In this document: positions 15,167 to 21,551 of the stretch, piece by piece
How positions within the stretch are numbered: position 1 is the first letter of the stretch
Layout: each line of letters starts with the position of its first letter
DNA from: an uncultured Collinsella sp.
Lineage (GTDB): Bacteria > Actinomycetota > Coriobacteriia > Coriobacteriales > Coriobacteriaceae
Direction of reading: 5' to 3'
Length of the DNA: 21,894 bases
Assembly (NCBI GenBank): GCA_902493985.1
Contig: CABURR010000039.1
Span: 1-21,894 of the forward strand
The notes under the pieces: model-generated
Told to the model about the DNA's origin: nothing
Seen by the model: the letters and a program-made list of their open reading frames with translations, nothing else
Databases searched by the model: none
Made by a program: the position numbers and the translations under genes

Positions 15167-15198
15167 TTACCGCCGAATCACACCGCGGTGACGCTCAA

Positions 15199-15870
15199 CT
15201 ACACCAGTACGTCGACAAGCGAGCGCTTGGGTACGTGGTGCACCTGCGCCTCATCGCGCCAATAATTGATGGAGCCGTCGGGGTTGGAATCAATTGCGTC
15301 GATCGCCTGTGTCTCGGCTGGCACGCCAAAAGCCATGATCAGCTTGAGCTCGTATTTGTCGTTATCGAGCCCCATGGCGTCGATCGCGCGGGGCGTAAAG
15401 GCCTTGAACATGCAGGCCGCCACCTCGGGCGTGGCGCTGCGGGCGGCGAGCATCATCGTCTGCGCGGCAATGCCCGTGTCGACCTCAGTAATGGGAGCGG
15501 CGGGCTTGCCCGGAACGGCGCGCTCAGCAAGAATCGCGATGTAGCCGGTCGGGCGCTCGCCCTCATCGGGACCCGGCCAATCCTTGAGCGCACCGGCCCA
15601 TGCAAGCTCGTCAAATACACGCGCGCAGTCCTCTGCACCGCTTACCACATGAAAACGCAGACGCTGAGCATTGGCACCACAGGGAGCCAGGTGCGCAAGT
15701 TCCGCCAGCTCGAGCAAAAACTCGCGCGGCACGCGCATGGACTCGTCAAAGCGACGGCACGTGCGGGCGCAGCGAACCAACGCATCAAACGCGTCCAAGC
15801 CGAGCTTTTCGCAACCCTGCTTTGCCATCGACTCAGCGCTTACCGGCGCTGCGGGAACTGCTTCGTTCAT
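15199..15870 (-). CDS. Nitroreductase-family flavoprotein
   Basis: A 223-aa FMN-dependent nitroreductase-fold protein. Visible are TCRRFDES (37-44), which contacts the flavin phosphate, LAPCGANAQRLRF (61-73), the GYIAIL strand (109-114), DTGIAAQTMMLAA (131-143) and KLIMAFGVP (176-184). The family reduces nitro compounds, quinones or flavins with NAD(P)H in the cytosol; substrate not determinable. I chose the ATG at 15870 because homology begins shortly after it; the upstream in-frame extension reads through the likely regulatory region and is not protein-like. The Shine-Dalgarno is weak (GGGGG). A 19-bp DtxR-like box lies 29 bp upstream, suggesting iron or manganese control. It is the first gene of a minus-strand group with the two phosphatases. 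Confidence 0.84.
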   Translation of the reverse strand: MNEAVPAAPVSAESMAKQGCEKLGLDAFDALVRCARTCRRFDESMRVPREFLLELAELAHLAPCGANAQRLRFHVVSGAEDCARVFDELAWAGALKDWPGPDEGERPTGYIAILAERAVPGKPAAPITEVDTGIAAQTMMLAARSATPEVAACMFKAFTPRAIDAMGLDNDKYELKLIMAFGVPAETQAIDAIDSNPDGSINYWRDEAQVHHVPKRSLVDVLV

Positions 15871-15898
15871 AGGGACCCCCAATACAAGCCAATTGTCC

Positions 15899-15917
15899 TT
15901 AGGAAAATCTAACCTAA
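15899..15917 (-). promoter_or_regulatory. DtxR/IdeR-like metal box upstream of the nitroreductase gene
   Basis: Read on the minus strand, TTAGGTTAGATTTTCCTAA matches the classic 19-bp DtxR/IdeR consensus (TTAGGTTAGSCTAACCTAA) at 15 of 19 positions, including both five-base ends and the whole left half. It lies 28 bp from the ATG at 15870, where a bound repressor would block transcription. The gap 15871-16105 is otherwise a divergent promoter region without a gene. Confidence 0.5.
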
Positions 15918-16105
15918 AACGTAGGCAATAACGAACAGGGCTGCAATGTTCTACACCTGTTGAATAGAAAATCGCGACGTGGGGAACAACGGAAACAATT
16001 CGGGACCTTTGGGTTACGTTTCGCCCTCCCCGACCCATACGCCAGCGCCTTTAGGCGATACTGGTTGTAACAATCAAGGCTTACGCCGCACGGAAAGGAG
16101 ACATT

Positions 16106-16708
16106 ATGGGCATCTTCAAGAACGATGACCAAAAATCGAGCCAGTTTGGATTTGACGAGAAAAGCATGGCAGGCAAGGCCGTCAAGGCCGTGCGCTGGAT
16201 TTACGCCATCACGGGCGTCTTGGCGCTCGTCGCCGGCATCGCACTGCTGTTTGCGCCCGCCAAGTCCCTCGTCTTCCTAACGACCGTCTTGGGCTTCTAC
16301 TTTGTGATCACGGCCGCGATCAGGCTGTTTACCGCTGTTTTCGAGCCACTGCTGCCCACCGGCTGGCGCGTGACGAGCATCATCTCCAACCTACTCATTA
16401 TCTTGGGCGGCGTCATAATCCTGCGCAACCAGGCCTTCTCGACCGCGACGCTCACCACGATGGTGGTTATCGTGGCCGGCTTTGGCTGGATTGTCGAAGG
16501 TGTCATGTCCATTCTGGAGTCCGAGCTTTCGTCCAACCGTGCCCTCGCCATCCTGAGCGGCGCACTTTCCATCATCGCCGGCATGTTCGTGTTTATCTAT
16601 CCGCTGTGGTCGGCCAAGATGCTCGTTATCTTTAGCGGCGCCGCGCTGCTGGTGTTTGGCGTTACGCTGATTGTTCGCGCTATTCAATTTGGCAAACTGG
16701 TGCACTAG
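16106..16708 (+). CDS. HdeD/DUF308-family membrane protein
   Basis: A 200-aa integral membrane protein with a short hydrophilic N-terminus (about 28 residues) and six hydrophobic helices (approximately 31-50, 54-75, 88-106, 112-132, 144-163, 168-192), arranged as three similar pairs, as in HdeD/DUF308 proteins. In E. coli HdeD is linked to acid resistance; the molecular role is not known, and here acid-stress function is only inferred. AAAGGAG precedes the ATG by 6 bp. The stop codon TAG directly abuts the ATG of the next gene, so the two are coupled. A small dyad CGCCT-TT-AGGCG lies in the upstream gap near 16047-16058. Confidence 0.82.
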   Translation: MGIFKNDDQKSSQFGFDEKSMAGKAVKAVRWIYAITGVLALVAGIALLFAPAKSLVFLTTVLGFYFVITAAIRLFTAVFEPLLPTGWRVTSIISNLLIILGGVIILRNQAFSTATLTTMVVIVAGFGWIVEGVMSILESELSSNRALAILSGALSIIAGMFVFIYPLWSAKMLVIFSGAALLVFGVTLIVRAIQFGKLVH

Positions 16709-17191
16709 ATGCCGCGAACGCTCTTTATTGATGCCGACGCCTGCCCGGTCACGCGCGAGTCAATTGATTGCGCGCGGCGGGCGGGCGTCGCCGTTGTTAT
16801 CGCCGGCAACAGCACGCAAAACCTGGAACGGCACATTCGCCGCGACGACCCGCGTGATGCCGAGCACGCGCGACGCGGCTTTTGGGTCACGACGCTCGAT
16901 GTGAGCGTGGGCGCCGACAGCGCCGACTTTGCCATTGTCGAACGCCTGCAGGCGGGCGACGTGGTCGTGACGCAGGACATTGGCTTGGCGAGCATGGTGC
17001 TCGGGCGCGATGCCGCCGCCATCGGCGTGCGCGGGCGCGTGTACGACAAGGCGACTATCGACATGCAGCTGTTTATTCGCCACGAGGAAAAGAAGGTACG
17101 CCGCGCCGGGGGACGCACTCGCGGACCGGCGGCATTTACCAGCGAAGACCGGGCTCGCTTTAAGCGCAAACTCACCGAGCTGCTGCGCTAA
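16709..17191 (+). CDS. UPF0178 (YaiI/YqxD, DUF188) family protein
   Basis: A 160-aa protein of the widely conserved UPF0178 family, identified by FIDADACPV (6-14), VVIAGN (29-34), VSVGADSADFAIV (65-77), GDVVVTQDIGLA (82-93) and the RGRVYD segment (108-113). The family adopts a PIN-like nuclease fold with conserved acidic residues, several visible here (D8, D10, D70, D73, D89), but its cellular role is not established. The ATG at 16709 follows the TAG of the HdeD-like gene with no gap; there is no separate ribosome-binding site beyond the end of that gene, so reinitiation is likely. It ends a two-gene transcript closed by the terminator at 17199-17234. Confidence 0.9.
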   Translation: MPRTLFIDADACPVTRESIDCARRAGVAVVIAGNSTQNLERHIRRDDPRDAEHARRGFWVTTLDVSVGADSADFAIVERLQAGDVVVTQDIGLASMVLGRDAAAIGVRGRVYDKATIDMQLFIRHEEKKVRRAGGRTRGPAAFTSEDRARFKRKLTELLR

Positions 17192-17198
17192 CCAAGGT

Positions 17199-17234
17199 AG
17201 ATTTTTGGGACATGCCCGGAAATCTGCTTTTTTT
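17199..17234 (+). terminator. Intrinsic terminator after the UPF0178 gene
   Basis: AGATTT (17199-17204) and GGG (17207-17209) pair with CCC (17215-17217) and AAATCT (17220-17225), separated by a symmetric TT/GG internal mismatch; seven T bases follow (17228-17234). It starts 8 bp after the UPF0178 stop codon. Confidence 0.7.
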
Positions 17235-17275
17235 GCTTTGGGCGGTATGAGCGCTCAAAATCCATGGCTCAACAA

Positions 17276-17348
17276 AAAACGGGCTTCAAAATGCCATGCG
17301 TCGCCGCATTGTGCAGGCGCCGAGCATGGCTATTTTGAAGCCCGTTTT
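17276..17348. terminator. Bidirectional terminator, 24-bp stem
   Basis: AAAACGGGCTTCAAAAT (17276-17292) pairs perfectly with 17332-17348, continued by GCCATGC (17293-17299) with GCATGGC (17324-17330) past one bulged T. The stem is flanked by A-runs on the left and T-runs on the right, so it can end transcription on both strands; its right arm is 11 bp from the stop codon of the minus-strand exporter gene. Confidence 0.88.
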
Positions 17349-17359
17349 GTTAGGCCCAC

Positions 17360-18448
17360 TTAGAGGCCGAAGGCGGAGAGGATGAGGCCCCAGCCGGCAC
17401 CGATGACGTACATCATGATCAGGAACAGGACGTTTTCGCGGGCGCTACGGTTGGTGCGGAACAGCACCAGGTAGCCCACACCGGCAGAGATGAGCGTGCC
17501 GGCGAGCATCGGGGCCAGCTGCAGCGCGCCTTCCAGGTACAGTTGCGTGATGACGACGCTGGCCGAGCAGTTGGGAATCAGGCCGACGAGTGCCGAGCCC
17601 AGGACCGCAAGCGTCTCGTTGCCGCGCAGGAACTGCTCGATCGCGGACTCGCCGAAGGTCTCGAGCACGGCGACCAGGACCAGCGTCACCAGAAAAATGA
17701 ATACCGAGACCTGCACGGTGTGCGAGATCGCGCTGCGGATGATCGACAGGACAGGCGTCCCTTCGTGGGAGTGGGAGTGACCGTGGCCATCATGGTGTTC
17801 ATGCTCGCCCTCATGACCGTGATCGTGGCCATGTCCGTGTTCATACTCGTCCTCGTCTTCATCGCAACCGCAATGATCGCGCTCGCACAGCTCGTGGATG
17901 TGGTCGGCGCTCACGCCCGCCTCGGCCACCTCGTCGATGATGTCACCGCCGCTGTGGTCGTCGTGCGCGCAGTTCACATGAGCCGAATTAGCAGCGGCCC
18001 CCAGCACGGTACGGCGAATCGCCGCATGCGCGCGAGCGTTACGACGCAGGCCGCGAATGGCGGCGTCCACGATAAAGCCCGTGACCAGCGCGATCAGTGC
18101 CTTCGAAGCCAAAAGCATCGCCATGGTCTGCACGGGCACCTGCTCGGCGAGCAACAGCGGCAGCATCTCATCGGAGGTCGAAAGGAACACCGCCACCAAC
18201 GTGCCCAAGGTCACGACACGACCGGCGTACAGCGTGGCCGCCATTGCCGAAAAGCCGCACTGCGGCACCATGCCCAGCAACGAGCCAACCACGGGGCCCG
18301 CGGCACCGGCGCGCTTGATGGCGCCGTTAACGCTGTCGCCCGCGACGTGCTCCAGGGTCTCGAGGGCCAGATATGTCACCAATAAGAACGGTACCAGCGA
18401 GAGCGTGTCCTTGCCGGCGTCGAGCAGAATATCAATCAGCAAATCCAT
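17360..18448 (-). CDS. Putative heavy-metal exporter, ArsP_2/10TM type, with His-rich loop
   Basis: A 362-aa membrane protein of two related halves. Each half carries a Pro-polar-Cys motif in a hydrophobic segment: VPQCGFSA (61-68) and IPNCSASV (291-298). The first half has about five helices to residue 135, the second five from about 245. The cytosolic linker (about 155-230) is extremely rich in His, Asp and Glu (around 25 His, several Cys, including HGHGHDHGHEGEHEHH), a typical metal-binding loop. This layout fits the family annotated as putative 10TM heavy-metal exporter (PF11449), also called arsenic efflux or putative manganese transporter. Substrate is uncertain; the His loop favours a divalent cation such as Mn, Zn, Ni or Co over arsenite. 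AAAGG lies 11 bp before the ATG. The promoter with overlapping dyads (18492-18538) suggests metal-responsive repression. Confidence 0.8.
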   Translation of the reverse strand: MDLLIDILLDAGKDTLSLVPFLLVTYLALETLEHVAGDSVNGAIKRAGAAGPVVGSLLGMVPQCGFSAMAATLYAGRVVTLGTLVAVFLSTSDEMLPLLLAEQVPVQTMAMLLASKALIALVTGFIVDAAIRGLRRNARAHAAIRRTVLGAAANSAHVNCAHDDHSGGDIIDEVAEAGVSADHIHELCERDHCGCDEDEDEYEHGHGHDHGHEGEHEHHDGHGHSHSHEGTPVLSIIRSAISHTVQVSVFIFLVTLVLVAVLETFGESAIEQFLRGNETLAVLGSALVGLIPNCSASVVITQLYLEGALQLAPMLAGTLISAGVGYLVLFRTNRSARENVLFLIMMYVIGAGWGLILSAFGL

Positions 18449-18491
18449 GACGGATGGAACCTTTCGTGTCTTTCGGCAGCATTGTAAAAGT

Positions 18492-18538
18492 CCTAGCGGT
18501 CAACTAGGGTATTGTAGTTGTCCTAGGCGCGATGCCAA
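18492..18538 (-). promoter_or_regulatory. Exporter promoter with two overlapping dyads
   Basis: On the minus strand TTGGCA (18533-18538), a 16-bp spacer and TACAAT (18511-18516) form a strong promoter. CAACTA-N8-TAGTTG (18501-18520) is a perfect dyad covering the -10, and CCTAG-N7-CTAGG (18492-18508) overlaps the start-site side; a further CCTAGG (18522-18527) lies in the spacer. Repressor control by a metal sensor is inferred from position and the downstream gene. Confidence 0.6.
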
Positions 18539-18620
18539 TAGTTGCCCATGGTAAACTATCATCTCGCCACATCTTAATGACCCTGAGCCGCACGACGCGG
18601 CCCATCCAAGGAGCAGTTAT

Positions 18621-19589
18621 ATGAACGTTTCACAAGCACTCGAATACGAGCGCCAGCCGTTTATTCCCATGTTTATCTATGGCGATCACGGCGCCATGGA
18701 GTCCGAGCGCCAGAAGGGCGAAGAGGCCCTCAAGGTGCTCGAGACCGAGTACTTTACCGCCGAGGTCGACCCCGGCTTCGACTTTGCCACCGTGCGCGAC
18801 CTGGCCGACCGCAACCGCGACCTGTGCGACCAGATTGGCGAGGCACGCCTGCGCAACGTGACGCCCGCGACGCTTTCGCGCGGCCTGTCCGATGCCGACA
18901 CCTGCGCCGCCATCGGCAAGATGCAAAAGCGCACCGCCGCGTCCGTTATGCGCGAAATCCGCGGCGACCGCGACGCGCTCGGCGTGGCCTACGCCCGCAA
19001 GCCCATCCAGGGCACCGTGCTCGGTGTCGACATCGAGACCACCGGCCGTGCACCCGAGCGCGGTTATATCATCAATGTGGGTTGGGAAATCATGGAGCTC
19101 ACCAGCGACGCCGTCCCGCACGACGCCGAGGCGCACTACTGCGGTCTGCCCGACATCTACCGCGGCGAGGATGTGCCGTTGTCGAATATCCACCACATCA
19201 CCTGGGACGACATCGACGGCAAAAAGCCGTTCCGCGAGAACAAGGAACTGCAGAAGCAGCTGCTCAAGCTTATGAAGAAGTACCCGTACATGGCGCACAA
19301 CGCCGCCTTTGAGGACAGTTGGTTCAAGATCCACCTGGACGGTTACGCCGAGGCACGCCGCGCCGGCAAGATCATCGTCATCGACTCGCGCCAGATCTGC
19401 CGCAGCCTGGATGCCGACGTCCGCTCGCTCCCCCGCGAATCCGCCCCCGCCGCGCTCGAGAACTGGGCGCGCCGCCGTGGAACCCTCGCCGCCGACGCCA
19501 ACGAGCAGCATCTGGGCCTCGACGACACCGACCTCATGCTCCGCACCGTCCAAGCCGAGTTCAACCTCAAGAACCTGTTTGCCAAGTAG
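18621..19589 (+). CDS. DnaQ-fold 3'-5' exonuclease (DEDDh type)
   Basis: A 322-aa protein with a DEDD exonuclease domain in its second half: ExoI VDIETTG (136-142, D137/E139), ExoII AHNAAFED (225-232) and ExoIII HLGLDD (297-302, H-x4-D). It removes 3' nucleotides from DNA or RNA with two metal ions. The first ~128 residues are a separate, mostly helical region (LADRNRDLCDQIGEARLRNV...) without a family I recognise; it may bind nucleic acid or a partner. AAGGAG sits 9 bp before the ATG at 18621. The gene stands alone, divergent from the metal exporter across 172 bp; that gap also contains a small hairpin GCCGC-ACGAC-GCGGC (18587-18601). Strong GC and regular codon use suggest a native gene. 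Confidence 0.84.
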   Translation: MNVSQALEYERQPFIPMFIYGDHGAMESERQKGEEALKVLETEYFTAEVDPGFDFATVRDLADRNRDLCDQIGEARLRNVTPATLSRGLSDADTCAAIGKMQKRTAASVMREIRGDRDALGVAYARKPIQGTVLGVDIETTGRAPERGYIINVGWEIMELTSDAVPHDAEAHYCGLPDIYRGEDVPLSNIHHITWDDIDGKKPFRENKELQKQLLKLMKKYPYMAHNAAFEDSWFKIHLDGYAEARRAGKIIVIDSRQICRSLDADVRSLPRESAPAALENWARRRGTLAADANEQHLGLDDTDLMLRTVQAEFNLKNLFAK

Positions 19590-19941
19590 AAACGCCTGCG
19601 GCAAACCCCGGGGGTAGATCACGAGCGGCCTCGCAGCGGAAAACCCCGCAGCGGGGCCGCCCTACGTTCCACAGATAGATCTGCCATCACAAATTCTGAA
19701 TCCTCATTTTGAACGATTTCGGCCAATTCCCGACACGTAATTCGTTGTCGGATGGCGATGCATCGATATCAAATGTGCAGCAATTGAGTATTTCTATGCT
19801 ATAGCCAAGCTGCGAAAACTTTTATTTAGGGCATACCAACCCATAATTGCGTCAAGCTTTTGGTCAGCATTTGGTTAGACCTCTAAAACGACTTTTTCAC
19901 TCAGCGCCATCAACACGGCATTAGCTGACACGATATATACC
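19590..19941. other. Gene-free AT-rich spacer with small hairpins
   Basis: I see no gene in these 352 bases. After the exonuclease stop, CCCCG-CAG-CGGGG (19644-19656) lies within a wider GCGGCC/GGCCGC pairing (19625-19660) and may end transcription, though no U-tract follows on the plus strand. CCGACACG-TAATT-CGTTGTCGG near 19731-19752 is another small hairpin. From about 19680 the sequence turns AT-rich, which continues into the next gene. Confidence 0.4.
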
Positions 19942-21132
19942 ATGAGTATCGTATTGTCACATACCACTGCAAAAGCGGTCTACCAGGCCGCGCATTCGGT
20001 GTCTGCGAAAGGCATCGAGTCCTGTAACCCTGCCGCGATTTACGGATCATGTCCCACCGGAACGCTCCTTGACGCAGCCGCAGAATGGCTCACCAAACAT
20101 GATGTTTCCCTCGACGCGAATGATTCCCTCGAGGTGATGGTGTTTGATCGCAGGAATGCGCGCCATGCAATGAACTGTCAATGCCACGTTTCTTCAAAAC
20201 GATTCTCGAACTCACGCTTTATAGAGCTTGAAGATGGCATCTTCATTGTTGGCGTTGAGCTTTGCGCACTTCAGGCCGCCACCTATCTTCCTTTTCGCGA
20301 ACTGGTGGAGTACTACTTTGAACTATGCGGCGCTTATTCCCTTGGAACCGACTCTTCCACCTCCTATACCGAGCGTTTCGCGCTCACCTCGACCGAGAGA
20401 TTGAAACAGTTCTTTAATTCCATTACCAGATGCGACGGTCTGGCTCTTGCCCGAAAGGCGATCCAATGTGTGCGCGACGGATGCCGATCTCCCATGGAAA
20501 CGGCATTTATCATGATGCTTACGCTGCCCAAAAGCGAAGGTGGACTTGGTATTAAGGGAATTGAGACCGATTACGAATTACAGGTCACCGCCGCCGCAAA
20601 GAATCTCACGAGACGCAAAAAGTTCTTTATGGATGCGTATCTAAAGAAATCTCGCACAGACATTGAATACAACGGTTTTTATCATGACGCGGAAGAAGAC
20701 CGCGCCATCGATGAGGAACGCAAGAATGCGCTTGCGTCCATGGGATACGGAATCATCACCGTCAGCCGTTATTCCTTTATGCATGCCAGCTCTTTCGTTA
20801 GGGTCATGGAAGCAATCCAGCGGAAAGAGGGCGTACGCCCCTCGCGTCTACCAAAAGACTTTCAAATCATGCAAGAGGACCTGAGACAGTTTGTGCTCAG
20901 AAGGTTTATAGAAGAGAAAAGGCGAATTCAGAAGCAGCTTCGCCAGGATTCCGAAGAGCGCCAACGAATCGACCTCGAAAAAGCAACACTCGAAGGCATC
21001 ACGCTGGATGACCCGACAATTAATGAAGTTCCGGCAATCGATGACATGCAGACAGTCGAATCCGACAGCCCATCATTTGCCCAAACAAGCAGCCTCGCGC
21101 CCGAGGGCAGGATCTTCGGGGCCGGAAGCTAG
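19942..21132 (+). CDS. Hypothetical protein with DUF559/Vsr-like endonuclease fold
   Basis: A 396-aa protein with no firm named function. The N-terminal half (1-180) contains FIELEDGIFIVGVELCALQAA and LVEYYFELCGAY, then a helical LTSTERLKQFF. The segment 183-292 looks like a Vsr/DUF559 PD-(D/E)XK domain: SPMETAF (E186), a D in FFMDAY (231), IEYNG (E242), H248 and DxxR near 257-260, then GYGIITVSRY, the strand that normally follows. The catalytic Lys is not obvious, so activity is uncertain. Residues ~305-355 are a charged, probable coiled coil; the tail is low-complexity. No Shine-Dalgarno is visible before the ATG at 19942. Composition is AT-richer than core genes, suggesting acquisition. 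I recall similar SPMET...EYxG proteins as multi-copy hypotheticals in Coriobacteriia. Confidence 0.65.
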   Translation: MSIVLSHTTAKAVYQAAHSVSAKGIESCNPAAIYGSCPTGTLLDAAAEWLTKHDVSLDANDSLEVMVFDRRNARHAMNCQCHVSSKRFSNSRFIELEDGIFIVGVELCALQAATYLPFRELVEYYFELCGAYSLGTDSSTSYTERFALTSTERLKQFFNSITRCDGLALARKAIQCVRDGCRSPMETAFIMMLTLPKSEGGLGIKGIETDYELQVTAAAKNLTRRKKFFMDAYLKKSRTDIEYNGFYHDAEEDRAIDEERKNALASMGYGIITVSRYSFMHASSFVRVMEAIQRKEGVRPSRLPKDFQIMQEDLRQFVLRRFIEEKRRIQKQLRQDSEERQRIDLEKATLEGITLDDPTINEVPAIDDMQTVESDSPSFAQTSSLAPEGRIFGAGS

Positions 21133-21162
21133 ACCGGCTAACAAGGTGGGCACCTTAGCGAC

Positions 21163-21375
21163 GTGCAAAATTGCGAGTATTCAGCAGAGCCGGGTGTCTA
21201 TCACCCTCGAGTGGATCCAAATGTGAAGCGAAATCACTCTTGCGTGAGAGCGTTAGGCAACATTTGAGGAAGAACTCATCGGATTAACACCCTAAGATAA
21301 CTCTTGAACTGCATTATATGGCCTGCAATAAATTAACGAACCCCCTATCGTTGCAGAATACTCCAATTTTTGCAC
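21163..21375. repeat. Inverted-repeat pair flanking a 213-bp gene-free stretch
   Basis: GTGCAAAATTGCGAGTATTC (21163-21182) is matched, inverted, at 21356-21375 (19 matches with two single-base gaps), and the similarity continues inward over GCA. The interior holds no gene. It could be a degenerate MITE-like element or two copies of a common motif. It occupies the first half of the 419-bp gap 21133-21551; 21376-21477 shows nothing I recognise. Confidence 0.45.
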
Positions 21376-21477
21376 GGCTCAGGGGCACCCACCCCGGCAT
21401 CGGCTATCAAAACCGCTCAGTCCGGGATCTCGTCCACTATTCCCCATCATTTTGTGCAACGAATTACCTGAACGTCA

Positions 21478-21544
21478 TTGACATATGAACATACACTCAT
21501 ATAATCGGAAGCAAGTTATATGAGCGCATGTTCATATGAAAGGA
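21478..21544 (+). promoter_or_regulatory. arsR-type promoter with two matching operators
   Basis: TTGACA (21478-21483), a 16-bp spacer and TATAAT (21500-21505) are a perfect-box promoter. ATATGA-N8-TCATAT occurs twice: 21483-21502, between and touching the two boxes, and 21518-21537, just after the expected start site. The two are inverted copies of each other (CATATGAACAT...CTCATATAA, two differences), centred 35 bp apart. AAAGGA (21539-21544) then serves the ATG at 21552. This is the layout of an autoregulated ArsR/SmtB repressor. Confidence 0.85.
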
Positions 21545-21551
21545 TATTGCA

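Noticed and set aside
15871..16038. Upstream extension of the nitroreductase to 16038
   Set aside because: The extra 56 residues contain the DtxR-like box and promoter region, and family similarity starts only after the ATG at 15870.
17543..18385. 280-codon plus-strand frame
   Set aside because: Antisense to the metal exporter; its odd hydrophobic and Val-rich stretch is the mirror of the His-rich loop.
18449..18620. yybP-ykoY manganese riboswitch before the exporter
   Set aside because: The exporter leader from the predicted start site is short and lacks the conserved loop sequences; repressor dyads explain the region better.
18630..19622. 330-codon minus-strand frame
   Set aside because: Antisense to the exonuclease with its intact DEDD motifs; no ribosome-binding site and no motif of its own.
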